DNA of 64,000 nt from UBA2377 sp964429385. Lineage in GTDB: Bacteria > Verrucomicrobiota > Verrucomicrobiia > Opitutales > Opitutaceae. Below the pieces are notes generated by a model. That model worked only from the letters and a program-made list of their open reading frames with translations. It did not search any database and was not told the DNA's origin. Each line of letters opens with the position of its first letter. Within the stretch, counting starts at the first letter, position 1. This document shows positions 18,198 through 26,069 of this stretch, in pieces. The position numbers and the translations under genes were made by a program. The stretch lies in contig CAYSBR010000007.1 of assembly GCA_964429385.1 (NCBI GenBank), positions 34,201 through 98,200 on the forward strand, written 5' to 3'.

Positions 18198-19100
18198 TTA
18201 CAGCAACCTGCCCTCGGCCACGAAAGCCCCCTCGCCCCACGCCTCCCGGATAACCGCCACGATGGACGGGACGGGAGCGCCGTCCGGCAGCAGCGCGAAA
18301 CACGCGCTGCCACTGCCGCTCATGCGCGGCGCCAGGCCAAACCGCTCCCGCAGCTCCGCCAGCAGAACCGGCAAGGCCAGGTATTTTTCAAAGACCGCCG
18401 ACTCCAAATTATTATACAACAATTCCTCCAGAGGCGCCTCCGCTCGCTCGCACCACGCCGCCAGCCGCGCCTCGGCCGCCGCCGCGGGCAGATAATTTTC
18501 CGGCGCCCCCGCCAGCCGGGCATACGCCCAAGGCGTCGCAATCCCGAACGCCGGCTTGAAAATCAGCACCCGCCGCCCGGTCAATCGCGCCCGGTCGGCT
18601 CCCGTCAGCCGCTCGATCTGCTCCCCCCGCCCCCGCATGATCACCGGAGCTCCGGCCAGGAACAGCGCGCAATCCGAGCCCAACCCGGCCGCCAGCCCGG
18701 CCAGCTCCGCCTCGCCCAGAGGCTGCCCCGCCAGGCGGTTGAGCCCACGCAAGGCCGCCACCGCATTGCTGCTGCCTCCGCCCAGCCCCGCCCCCACGGG
18801 GATGCGCTTGCCCAGCTTGAAATGCGCTCCCCCCCGCCAGCCCGCCGCCAGGGCAAACGCCCGCGCCGCCTTGAGCACAAGGTTGTGCTCATCGCCCGGC
18901 ACCGCCGGATCGTCGCACTCCAGCGCGAAACCATTTTCCCGCGCCGAAACCTCCAGCTCATCGCCAAAATCCACCGGGGCCACCAGCGAAACCAAATCAT
19001 GAAACCCATCCGCCCGCCGCCCGGTCACGGCGAGAAAAAGATTGAGCTTGGCGGGGGAAAACAGGGTGACGGCGCTCACAGTTTGCCCACCCATGCACAT
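18198..19100 (-). CDS. ispE: 4-diphosphocytidyl-2-C-methyl-D-erythritol kinase
   Basis: A GHMP kinase that phosphorylates CDP-methylerythritol in the MEP isoprenoid pathway. The N-terminal substrate motif FSPAKLNLFLAV and the ATP-binding GHMP loop PVGAGLGGGSSNA (about 95-107) are intact, and MSGSGSACFAL is the C-terminal GHMP motif. Length is about 300 residues, usual for the family. The start may be the first ATG or the GTG seven codons later (VSAVTLFSPAK), which lies right before the conserved strand. ispD and ispF follow within 3 kb, on the other strand. Confidence 0.94.
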   Translation of the reverse strand: MCMGGQTVSAVTLFSPAKLNLFLAVTGRRADGFHDLVSLVAPVDFGDELEVSARENGFALECDDPAVPGDEHNLVLKAARAFALAAGWRGGAHFKLGKRIPVGAGLGGGSSNAVAALRGLNRLAGQPLGEAELAGLAAGLGSDCALFLAGAPVIMRGRGEQIERLTGADRARLTGRRVLIFKPAFGIATPWAYARLAGAPENYLPAAAAEARLAAWCERAEAPLEELLYNNLESAVFEKYLALPVLLAELRERFGLAPRMSGSGSACFALLPDGAPVPSIVAVIREAWGEGAFVAEGRLL

Positions 19101-19177
19101 CCCCCTGAATAAATCGAGCCTGCCCCGATTTTTTGGGTTTCGATTCGTATCTGTTCGTGTCCACTAAGGAACAACCC

Positions 19178-19876
19178 ATGCCCTGCGACCTGATCCTTGC
19201 CCTTGATGTCCCCACGCGCGAAGCCGCCGCGCCGATCCTCCGCCAGTTGCGCGGCTCCCTGCGTTGGGTGAAGATCGGCCTGCAAATGTTCACCGCCTAC
19301 GGCCCCGATTACGTGCGGGCGGTGGCCGACGAAGGCTTCAGCATCTTCCTCGACCTCAAGCTGCACGACATCCCCAACACCGTCGCCAAAGCCGTCGAAT
19401 CCCTGGCCCCCCTCCCCATCGGCATGCTCACACTGCACACCTCCGGGGGACATGAGATGATGGCCTATGCCCGGAAAGCCCAGCAGGCGACCAAGCCCGA
19501 CCTCCTGCTCCTCGGGGTCACCGTGCTCACTTCGACCGACGCCGCCGGCCTCAATGAAACCGGAGTCAACGACCAGCCCGCCGCGCAAGTCGCCCGCCTT
19601 GGCTCCCTCGCCGTGGCCGCCGGCTTGAACGGCCTGGTCTGCTCGCCGTTGGAAGTCCCCCTTTTGCGCACTCGCCTGCCCTCCGAAGTGCAACTCGTCA
19701 CCCCCGGCATCCGCCCGGCCGACGCCGCCGGCGGTGATGACCAGAAGCGTGTCATGACCCCGGCGGCAGCCGCCCGCGCCGGCTCCAGCTACATCGTCGT
19801 CGGCCGCCCCATTCTCAAGGCGCCCGACCCCGCCACCGCCGCCCGCGCCATCCTTGCTGAACTCTCCAGCGCATAA
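19178..19876 (+). CDS. pyrF: Orotidine 5'-phosphate decarboxylase
   Basis: This catalyses the last step of de novo UMP synthesis. The 232-residue protein has the type I motifs LILALDVP, VKIGLQMF, the catalytic FLDLKLHDIPNTVAKA (Asp-x-Lys-x-x-Asp) and the C-terminal VTPGIRP and YIVVGRPI phosphate-binding strand. I start at MPCDLILAL, because the upstream frame is not conserved. It faces ispE divergently and is followed by ispD after 27 bases, so pyrF-ispD are likely co-transcribed. The bases just before the start contain a short gattcgtatctgttcgtgt phrase noted below. Confidence 0.95.
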   Translation: MPCDLILALDVPTREAAAPILRQLRGSLRWVKIGLQMFTAYGPDYVRAVADEGFSIFLDLKLHDIPNTVAKAVESLAPLPIGMLTLHTSGGHEMMAYARKAQQATKPDLLLLGVTVLTSTDAAGLNETGVNDQPAAQVARLGSLAVAAGLNGLVCSPLEVPLLRTRLPSEVQLVTPGIRPADAAGGDDQKRVMTPAAAARAGSSYIVVGRPILKAPDPATAARAILAELSSA

Positions 19877-19903
19877 ATCCCCCCCACCCTAAAATTCACA
19901 CCC

Positions 19904-20584
19904 ATGGGCCGCACCGCCGCCATCCTTCTCGCCGCCGGTCACGGACGCCGCATGCAGGGCGCCGTCACCGACAAAGTGCTCGCGCCGCTCGCCGGGCGCC
20001 CCGTGTTTGCCCACTCCGCCGCCGCCTTCATGGCCAGTGGCATCGCCGATTACTACGTCGTGGTCTATCGCGACCAGCGGCAGATGCTCGCCCTCACCGC
20101 CTGCGCCCCCACGCCCTCCGCCCTCGTGCGCGGCGGCCGCGAGCGGCAGGACTCGGTGATGCAGGCGCTCGCCGCCCTGCCCGACGACATCGCCCATGTT
20201 TTCATCCACGACTGCGCCCGCCCGCTCATTCGCCCGGAACAACTCCTCGCCCTGCATAAAATCGTCCGCCGCGAACACGCCGCCGTGCTCGCCCACCGCG
20301 TGACCGACACCATCAAGGAACACAGCGGCGAAGGTCGCCTCCGCACCCTCGACCGCGCCCGCCTCTGGGCCATGGAAACCCCCCAGGTCTTCGCCCGCGA
20401 CCTCATCGTGCGCGCCTATGCCCAGGTCGCCGCCCGCGATCTCCGCGTGACCGACGACGCCGCCGCCGTCGAACAGCTGCGCCACCCCATCGCCCTGCTG
20501 GAAAATCCGCACCCCAACCCCAAGCTCACCACGCCCGCCGATCTCGCCTGGCTGGAGTTCCTCCTGGCCCGCAACGGGACCTGA
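19904..20584 (+). CDS. ispD: 2-C-methyl-D-erythritol 4-phosphate cytidylyltransferase
   Basis: Third step of the MEP pathway: CTP plus MEP gives CDP-ME. The 226-residue protein has the nucleotide-binding ILLAAGHGRRMQG loop (slightly unlike the usual AAGxGxRMG), VRGGRERQDSVMQAL, VFIHDCARPL, an AVLAHRVTDTIKE strand, METPQVFARDL and VTDDAAAVEQ. All catalytic Arg/Lys/Asp positions expected for IspD are present. It follows pyrF closely. A weak hairpin with a T run stands after the stop. Confidence 0.95.
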   Translation: MGRTAAILLAAGHGRRMQGAVTDKVLAPLAGRPVFAHSAAAFMASGIADYYVVVYRDQRQMLALTACAPTPSALVRGGRERQDSVMQALAALPDDIAHVFIHDCARPLIRPEQLLALHKIVRREHAAVLAHRVTDTIKEHSGEGRLRTLDRARLWAMETPQVFARDLIVRAYAQVAARDLRVTDDAAAVEQLRHPIALLENPHPNPKLTTPADLAWLEFLLARNGT

Positions 20585-20593
20585 TTACAACCG

Positions 20594-20625
20594 CCGGGTA
20601 GCGGATTCCTCCCGGTCTGTTTTTT
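20594..20625 (+). terminator. Weak intrinsic terminator after ispD
   Basis: A five-pair GC stem ccggg/cccgg with a 12-base loop is followed by tctgtttttta. It lies directly after the ispD stop. The stem is short, so it may be leaky. Confidence 0.4.
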
Positions 20626-20758
20626 ACGCATAAGCCACCGGGCTCCGATTCCATTTTTTCAACCAGGCTCGCGCAGCCATCTGGAGTCGCTTCAGACCAA
20701 GCACACTTGGGGGTTTCCCAATACGCAGCGCGAAATTAATACCAGCAGCCCTTGATCG

Positions 20759-20818
20759 TTGGACTTTAGGTGGACGCGCCGGCCCACCCACAAACCTCCG
20801 GCTCCGGCTAAAGTCCAA
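20759..20818. repeat. Palindromic element with 11-base inverted ends
   Basis: The ends ttggactttag and ctaaagtccaa are perfect inverted copies. The inside is GC-rich (cgccggcccacc). No reading frame is inside, so it looks like a small non-autonomous or REP-type element. Confidence 0.55.
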
Positions 20819-20837
20819 TTCTTTGGGACATTGGTAT

Positions 20838-20887
20838 AAAGTTCTTATTTTTACGCCTCTTTGCGCCTCTTTGGGGCGATGATTCAA
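20838..20887 (+). repeat. 50-base dispersed repeat, copy 1
   Basis: It begins aaagttcttattttt, continues with gcgcctcttt-type phrases and ends gatgattcaa. It matches 28710-28759 at about 45 of 50 positions in the same orientation. Confidence 0.75.
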
Positions 20888-20985
20888 GGTCGATTGTTCC
20901 AAACGCAGCGGACGATTGGCCGCACCCGCGTGGCTCCCTCACCTTTTTTCGTGTATTTCGTGTAGTTCATGGTGAGTCTCCCCCT

Positions 20986-21465
20986 ATGAGTTTTCGCATC
21001 GGTCACGGCTACGACATCCACCGCCTCGTCCCCGGGCGCCCGCTGATCCTTGGCGGGGTCAGCTTCGACACCGACTACGGGCTCGACGGACACTCCGATG
21101 CCGACTCGCTCACCCATGCGATCTGCGACGCCCTGCTCGGCGCCGCCGGCCTGGCCGACATCGGCCATTTTTTCCCCAACACCGATCCCGCCTACAAAGG
21201 CATCGACTCGCAGGTGCTCCTCCGCCGCGTGACGGAGGAACTCCGCACCCGCCGCTGGAGCATCGTGAATATCGACGCCACCGTCATCGCCGAAAAACCC
21301 CGGCTCTTCGTCCACATCGATGCCATGAAAGCCGCCCTCGGCCGCTCCACCGGGCTCGACGACGCCGCCATCGGCCTCAAGGCCACGACCAACGAGGGCG
21401 TCGGCGATCTCGGCCGGGGGCTCGCCATCGCCGCGCATGCCGTGGCCCTGATCCGGCAGGATTGA
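20986..21465 (+). CDS. ispF: 2-C-methyl-D-erythritol 2,4-cyclodiphosphate synthase
   Basis: This makes the cyclic diphosphate in the MEP pathway. The 159-residue protein has the zinc site and signature in order: IGHGYDIHRLV (Asp and His ligands), LGG near 28-30, GLDGHSDADSLTHAICDALLGAA (third His ligand) and GHFFPNTDP, then the C-terminal KATTNEGVGDLGRGLAI. Trimer-forming length is normal. It is followed immediately by an oppA-type gene whose ATG overlaps its TGA by one base. With ispE and ispD, three consecutive MEP enzymes sit within 3.3 kb. Confidence 0.97.
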   Translation: MSFRIGHGYDIHRLVPGRPLILGGVSFDTDYGLDGHSDADSLTHAICDALLGAAGLADIGHFFPNTDPAYKGIDSQVLLRRVTEELRTRRWSIVNIDATVIAEKPRLFVHIDAMKAALGRSTGLDDAAIGLKATTNEGVGDLGRGLAIAAHAVALIRQD

Positions 21466-23117
21466 TGCCGCCACGACCGATGCGCCTTTCCCCCGCTCTC
21501 CGCCGGACCCTCGCCCGCCTGTGCGTCTTTGCCTGTGTCCTCCTCGCCGGTTGCTGGTCGCGCGAAACCGCCGTCGAACGCGGCCTCCGTGAACAGATCC
21601 TCCACCGCGGCCTCGGCGCCGATATCGCCGATCTTGATCCGCACATCATCACCGGCCTCTCGGAAATCAACATCGTCAGCACCCTCTTCGAGGGCCTCGT
21701 GGCCGAGGATCCGCAGGACCTGAGCCCCGTGCCCGGCGTGGCCGAGCGCTGGCAGATCTCCGCCGATGGGCTCGTCTATACCTTCCACCTGCGCGGCGAC
21801 GCCCGCTGGTCCAATGGCGACCCCGTCACCGCGCAGGATTTCCTCGCCTCCTTCCGTCGCGTTCTCACCGCTTCGCTCGGCGCCGACTACGCCCACATGC
21901 TCTACCTCGTCGAAGGCGCCGAGGCCTACCACAAAGGCTCGCAGGCCGATTTTGCCCAGGTCGGGTTCTCCGCCCCCGATGCGCGCACCCTCATCATCCG
22001 GCTGGAGCATCCCACGCCCTATTTTCTCTCGCTGCTTCAGCAACCCGCCTGGTTCCCCGTCCACCTCCCGACCCTGGAGCAAGCCGGTGATCCGGCCCGC
22101 CGAGGCAGCACGTGGACGCGCCCCGGCCGCCTGGTCGGCAACGGCCCCTTTATCCTGACGGACTGGCGCCCGGGCAAAGTCGTCATGGTGGCAAAATCAC
22201 CCACCTACTGGGACGCCCCCCGGGTGCGGCTCAACGCCATCCACTTCCACGCCACCGACAGCGTGGAGGCCGAAGAACGGATGTTTCGCGCCGGGCAGCT
22301 CCACCTCACCGAGGCCCTGCCCGTCGGCAAAGTGGACGCCTACCGCGACCCCGCCAGCCGGCAGGGCGACGTCCTGCGCATCAGCCCCTTCCTCGACACC
22401 TACTTCTACCGCCTCAACGTCACCCGCCCCTTCCTGAACGACAAAAACCTCCGCCGCGCCCTCGCGCTCGCCCTCGACCGCGACGTCATTGTGGAGCGTA
22501 TCACGCGCGGCGGCCAGCGGCCCGCCCACAGCTTCACGCCCCCCGGCACCGCCGGCTACACCCCGCCCCGCGATTTCACCGCCGGCCCGGAGCGCGCCCG
22601 TGAACTCCTCGCCGCCGCCGGCTACCCCGGCGGCCAGGGGTTGCCCGCCTTCGAGCTGCTCATCAGCAGCTCGGGCAACCACCGCGTCATCGCCGAGGCC
22701 GTGCAGGAGATGTGGCGCCGCGAACTCGGCGTCACCGTCACCCTCGTCAACATGGAGAATCGCACCCTCCTCGCCCAGCGCCGCGCCCTCGATTACCAGA
22801 TCCTCCGCTCCGACTGGATCGGCGACTACCTCGACCCCAACGCCTTCCTCGAAATCTTCACCGGCGCCTCCGGCAACAACCACACCGGCTGGCAGCACAA
22901 CGGCTACGACGCCCTCATCTACGCCGCCGCCCGCACCGCCGATCCCGCCCGCCGCCACACCCTCCTCCGCGAAGCCGAAACCCTCCTCCTCGACGAGGCC
23001 CCCATCATTCCCGTTTACCACTACACCACCGTCCGCCTCATCCACCCCGCCGTCCGCGGCTGGCACGACACCCTCCTCGACCGCCACCCCTACAAACACG
23101 TGTGGCTGGAGCAGTAA
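21465..23117 (+). CDS. Oligopeptide ABC transporter substrate-binding lipoprotein (OppA type), copy 1
   Basis: A 550-residue SBP_bac_5 family protein that should bind peptides or similar ligands in the periplasm for an OppBC permease. The N-terminus is a lipoprotein signal (FACVLLAGC lipobox), so it is membrane-tethered. Family marks are DLDPHIITG, STLFEGL, ERWQISADGLVYTFHLR, WSNGDPVTAQDF and NGPFILTDW. The start overlaps the ispF stop; an ATG 15 bases on would give a tighter signal peptide. It is closest in sequence to the third copy (29.0-30.6 kb); the second copy is more diverged. The integron begins about 165 bases after its stop, separating it from the rest of the opp genes. Confidence 0.92.
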   Translation: MPPRPMRLSPALRRTLARLCVFACVLLAGCWSRETAVERGLREQILHRGLGADIADLDPHIITGLSEINIVSTLFEGLVAEDPQDLSPVPGVAERWQISADGLVYTFHLRGDARWSNGDPVTAQDFLASFRRVLTASLGADYAHMLYLVEGAEAYHKGSQADFAQVGFSAPDARTLIIRLEHPTPYFLSLLQQPAWFPVHLPTLEQAGDPARRGSTWTRPGRLVGNGPFILTDWRPGKVVMVAKSPTYWDAPRVRLNAIHFHATDSVEAEERMFRAGQLHLTEALPVGKVDAYRDPASRQGDVLRISPFLDTYFYRLNVTRPFLNDKNLRRALALALDRDVIVERITRGGQRPAHSFTPPGTAGYTPPRDFTAGPERARELLAAAGYPGGQGLPAFELLISSSGNHRVIAEAVQEMWRRELGVTVTLVNMENRTLLAQRRALDYQILRSDWIGDYLDPNAFLEIFTGASGNNHTGWQHNGYDALIYAAARTADPARRHTLLREAETLLLDEAPIIPVYHYTTVRLIHPAVRGWHDTLLDRHPYKHVWLEQ

Positions 23118-23281
23118 TCCACCGCGACCGCCCAATCGTTCACCCCGCACCCGCGCAAACCGGCTACGCCTGCCTGGCCCGCCTCCCCGTCCGATCCGGA
23201 GAACGATCACGATAACGAGAGCGCGGGACGATCTAACCGCATAGGCTGAGCAACCGCGTGGGCATCGCCCTTTACGCGGCC

Positions 23282-24631
23282 TCACCCATCCAGCGGGCTC
23301 CGCACGCCCAGCCCCGGCTTTTGCATCACATGCGTGTAGATCTGCGTGGTCTCCAGCTTTGAGTGCCCCAGCAGCTCCTGCACTGTGCGAATATCCGTCC
23401 CGGCCTCCAGCAAGTGCGTGGCAAACGAGTGTCGCAGCACATGCGGCGTCACCCGCTTGTCAAAGCCGGCCCGCGCCGCCGCCGCCCGCACCATATTCTG
23501 AAACGAACCATCCAGGATGTGATGCCTTCGCTCCACCCCGGTGAGCGGATCCCGCAGAAACTCCCGCGAAGGAAACAGCCACTGCCATTGCCATTGTTTT
23601 CCTGCCGCGGGATACTTTCTGGCCAGACCCTCCGGCAGCCATACGCCGGGAGCATCGGCCTTGCGGTCGGCGGCGAAGATTTCCCGCAGCCGCCCAAGGT
23701 GGACCTCCAATCTAGGTTTCAAAATCTCCGGCAATACCGTCACGCGGTCCTTGGCCCCCTTGCCGGCATAGACCGTGATCTGCCCCCGCTCCAAATCGAG
23801 ATGGTGCACCCGCAACCGCAGCAGCTCCATCAGTCGCAGGCCGCTGCCATACATCAGTTCCACCATCAACCGGTACCCCGGCGACATCGCCTCCAGCAAT
23901 CGCCCGACCTCCGCCCGGCTCAACACCACCGGAACCTTCCGCCTCGGTCGCGCCCGACGAAACTCCATCTCACCCAAATCGATGTGCAGCGCCTCCTGCA
24001 TAAGGAACACGAGCGCGTTCAGCGCCTGCTTTTGCGCCGAGGCGCTCGTCCGCTGCTCAACCGCCAGCTTGGTGAGGAACCGCTGCACCTCCTCGCCCCG
24101 GGCCTTCCACGGTGTGTCCGGGCTCAGAAAGGCCGCAAAGCGCCGGGCCCAGTTCCGGTAGGTTTGCTCCGTCCGCCACAGCAAACCCTTGCTCCGGAGA
24201 GTTGCGACCAACGCCTGTTCCCAATCGCTTGCGCCCAAATCTTCCTTGGCCAAAGGCGGCGGCCTCCCGTTGCCTGCCGGCATCGGCCAAGACTCCAGTT
24301 CACCTGGCTCCGACACCGGCGGCCGAAACCCACCCTCACGACGGGTCACACTGCCCTTGCGCTGGGCCATCTGATAAAACCACCGCAAAGCCTCGCGCTC
24401 GTAATCCCGCTCGAACTTGGCAAGCCCCCGCCGGGCGAGATACCACCGGATAAACCCGGCCGAGACCGGACGGCGCGCCTGCTTACAGGCTCGCAAAAGC
24501 CCAAGAATATCCCTGTGGTAATCACGCCGCTGCTCCAACGACAGATCCGCGCCGGCCAACGCTTCCTTCCAAGCGCCAAACGACACCACAAAATCTGATT
24601 GTTCAGCATTTTGGTCTTCCCCAAAACCCAT
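23282..24631 (-). CDS. intI: Integron integrase (IntI-type tyrosine recombinase), long form
   Basis: This inserts and excises gene cassettes by recombining attI with folded attC. Catalytic residues are complete: Arg266 (GSGLRLMEL), Lys291 (GKGAKDR), His397 and Arg400 (TPHVLRHSF), His423 (LGHS) and Tyr432 (IYTHV). The insertion found only in integron integrases is present: LARKYPAAGKQWQWQWLF at about 336-353, aligned to the LERKYPRAG...W motif of IntI1, and the end reads GLGVRSPLD as in IntI. It has 449 residues against about 320-340 usual: about 130 extra N-terminal residues, helical and looking like a second core-binding domain (14-95), then a Pro-rich linker. The start ATG lies inside a perfect inverted repeat; a later start would remove part of the extension. 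Confidence 0.95.
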   Translation of the reverse strand: MGFGEDQNAEQSDFVVSFGAWKEALAGADLSLEQRRDYHRDILGLLRACKQARRPVSAGFIRWYLARRGLAKFERDYEREALRWFYQMAQRKGSVTRREGGFRPPVSEPGELESWPMPAGNGRPPPLAKEDLGASDWEQALVATLRSKGLLWRTEQTYRNWARRFAAFLSPDTPWKARGEEVQRFLTKLAVEQRTSASAQKQALNALVFLMQEALHIDLGEMEFRRARPRRKVPVVLSRAEVGRLLEAMSPGYRLMVELMYGSGLRLMELLRLRVHHLDLERGQITVYAGKGAKDRVTVLPEILKPRLEVHLGRLREIFAADRKADAPGVWLPEGLARKYPAAGKQWQWQWLFPSREFLRDPLTGVERRHHILDGSFQNMVRAAAARAGFDKRVTPHVLRHSFATHLLEAGTDIRTVQELLGHSKLETTQIYTHVMQKPGLGVRSPLDG

Positions 24632-24649
24632 ACTCGCAGTATGGGTTTT
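24623..24649. promoter_or_regulatory. Inverted repeat over the integrase start codon
   Basis: Ten-base arms aaaacccata and tatgggtttt are perfect complements around ctcgcag. The intI ATG lies within the left arm, so the repeat would fold over its start in RNA, or bind a protein as DNA. Confidence 0.6.
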
Positions 24650-24836
24650 CAGGAGAAGCGCTCAACCCAAAAACCCATACCCCCGGGCGCTCGCAGCCAC
24701 CCTTTGTTTCATTTACCATTATTGTTGATTGAGTTATGAAATCCACCAATCAATCACCCCTCTGCGGCGACGTTTTTAACCATCCCCGATATCTCATACT
24801 CAGTATGGGCTATTAACACTGATCGCCGGAAGAAAG
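24632..24836. other. attI-like spacer between intI and the first cassette
   Basis: The 205 bases contain an AT-rich patch (about 24700-24760) where divergent promoters for intI and cassettes would be expected, but I cannot place -35/-10 pairs with confidence. The heptamer CCCATAC/GTATGGG occurs four times in and beside it (24627, 24639, 24674, 24803), twice as near-palindromes. The likely recombination point is the core reading GATCGCC-GGAAGAAAG at about 24821, aligned with GTTCGGC and GATGGGC at the later cassette junctions. Confidence 0.6.
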
Positions 24837-25142
24837 ATGCCACCCGAAGCCAAGATTGCCGTTCGAACCTATTGGAGCGCTGTCGTCGCGATGATGGTGC
24901 TGGCCTGCGTCGGAAATGTATTCGGAGAGATCATCCCGCTTTGGTGGAAGATTGGCGCCTGGATTTCTACGCTCATCGTCTTGGTCGGACAGTTGCTCTG
25001 CTGGCGGGCCGGCTGGAAGAGATACAATTCGGAATCGGCACCCTTTGCAGGGAAGCGCATCGATAAGTTTGTCGTGTATGTGCTCTTCGCGCCGATCAGT
25101 CTTTGGTTCTCGGATATCACTTTCCCCAAATGGGGTTTCTGA
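24837..25142 (+). CDS. Integron cassette 1: small membrane protein of unknown function
   Basis: A 101-residue protein with two strong hydrophobic helices (about 13-30 and 36-56) and a third weaker one near 77-93 (FVVYVLFAPISLWFSDI). I do not recognise a family. The gene starts 16 bases after the presumed crossover core, as in the following cassettes, and ends shortly before attC-like site 1. It lacks a convincing promoter, so expression would come from the attI side. Small membrane proteins are common in integron cassettes, without known function. Confidence 0.7.
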   Translation: MPPEAKIAVRTYWSAVVAMMVLACVGNVFGEIIPLWWKIGAWISTLIVLVGQLLCWRAGWKRYNSESAPFAGKRIDKFVVYVLFAPISLWFSDITFPKWGF

Positions 25143-25146
25143 TGAC

Positions 25147-25228
25147 TACGAAGAAAGAGGCGATCCAGCCACCACAGACAACGACCGGGAGCTGCGCTCC
25201 CGGTCGTGTCTGAGTTCAATCGTTCGGC
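25147..25228 (+). other. attC-like site 1
   Basis: A hairpin cagac-A-acgaccgggag / ctcccggtcg-tgtctg, with one unpaired A in the left arm and a five-base tip, is followed by gagttcaat and the core GTTCGGC (25222-25228). The opposite outer core is degenerate (tacgaag). The unpaired base and the 3' core match attC structure. Confidence 0.65.
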
Positions 25229-25242
25229 AAGAATCACCAGCG

Positions 25243-25626
25243 ATGGACCATTGCGAGACACCGCCAGAAATTAGAGCTCGCTATCGAGAGATTGATCCGA
25301 TCCTGCGGCCTTGGGCTCACAGACATGGATTGAGTATCGCTACTGAGCACAGAAGCGAAGAAGTTCGTTCGATGGCTGTTATCGATGATGCAGGCGACAT
25401 TTACCAGTTATTCGCCACACCTGATTACGATGACCTGAATAGCATCACGGTCGGTGCAGCCCTTATCAGACGCGGAACGAAGAAGCACACATTCTACCGT
25501 GAACGACGCAATTTCGACTACCGAAGGAAGGTAGATCTTGGCGGTTTGGCCTCTGCCCTCGACGAAGCTTTAGGATTCGTGTCAGTATGGATTTCCCAAG
25601 CTGGTCACACCAGAACACCCGCATGA
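25243..25626 (+). CDS. Integron cassette 2: soluble protein of unknown function
   Basis: A 127-residue protein, MDHCETPPEIRARYREID onward, with no signal peptide and mixed alpha/beta composition (MAVIDDAGDIYQLF, then a basic KKHTFYRERRNFDYRRK stretch). I know no family. A longer upstream frame exists, but it crosses the attC-like site, so I choose the ATG 14 bases after the core. It ends just before attC-like site 2. Confidence 0.7.
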   Translation: MDHCETPPEIRARYREIDPILRPWAHRHGLSIATEHRSEEVRSMAVIDDAGDIYQLFATPDYDDLNSITVGAALIRRGTKKHTFYRERRNFDYRRKVDLGGLASALDEALGFVSVWISQAGHTRTPA

Positions 25627-25637
25627 ATACAAACCAA

Positions 25638-25697
25638 GCCGAACAAGGCGGTGCAGGCAACCCGGCGGAGCCGGGTGCCTGACCTTTGACGTTCGGC
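25638..25697 (+). other. attC site 2 (best preserved)
   Basis: The outer cores GCCGAAC (25638) and GTTCGGC (25691) are exact complements. Between them the hairpin caggca-A-cccggc / gccgggt-gcctg again has a single bulged A, and its tip is GGA. Total length is 60 bases, the classic 59-base-element size. The next cassette's ATG follows after nine bases. Confidence 0.82.
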
Positions 25698-25706
25698 GGA
25701 AGAACG

Positions 25707-26069
25707 ATGAAGACCATCTTTTCAGCATTGGCACTTCTCTACGTCGCAGCCACTGCGACTGCGATTTGGTCAGCGGTCACCAACTCGGTCACGCGGAGAA
25801 GGACGCTCCTACTGTTATCTTGGTTCCTGACGGCCTCACTGCTTCTCGGCACCGGCGCGCTTTTCTGGATTCTGAAAGATGGGTTGGGGCCGGACTCCGT
25901 CACGTCCACGGGGTTCGCGGCCATCGGTAGGTTCGCGAAGTCAGCTTGGTTTCCGTTTAGCATCATCTTGCTGACTCCCTTGCTGTGTTCGTTCTTCGGG
26001 CGTTCTCGAAGGCCGATCCAGATGCCCGAGCCAACGTCCGGGCTGGCGCCCGGCCGTGGCTCATCGTAA
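25707..26069 (+). CDS. Integron cassette 3: membrane protein of unknown function
   Basis: A 120-residue protein with three hydrophobic segments (about 2-20, 32-54 and 75-97) joined by short polar loops. No family is recognised. I choose the second Met (MKTIFSAL), nine bases after the attC core; the first in-frame codon lies inside the core. The C-terminus reads through the left arm of attC-like site 3, as happens in many cassettes. Confidence 0.68.
   Translation: MKTIFSALALLYVAATATAIWSAVTNSVTRRRTLLLLSWFLTASLLLGTGALFWILKDGLGPDSVTSTGFAAIGRFAKSAWFPFSIILLTPLLCSFFGRSRRPIQMPEPTSGLAPGRGSS

Larger units (their letters stand above)
20626..20985. other. Non-coding gap with repeat elements upstream of ispF
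   Basis: This stretch has no supportable gene; the one open frame (minus, TTG start) has no family character. It contains an 11-base perfect inverted repeat (20759-20769 and 20808-20818) around 38 GC-rich bases, a 50-base dispersed repeat (20838-20887) with a second copy near 28.7 kb, and tandem 9-mers (20947-20973) reading tttcgtgta twice then gttcatggt. No clear promoter for ispF was identified. Confidence 0.6.

Noticed and set aside
20624..20902. 92-residue open frame on minus in the gap before ispF
   Set aside because: It starts at TTG, has no family character and crosses both repeat elements.
22197..23285. 362-residue minus frame opposite oppA copy 1
   Set aside because: Gly/Val/Glu-rich shadow of a clear lipoprotein gene.
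24632..24836. A LexA operator controlling intI
   Set aside because: I did not see an enterobacterial CTGT-N8-ACAG box or a clear TGTTC/GAACA pair. The heptamer repeats could be an operator of another kind, but that is not shown.
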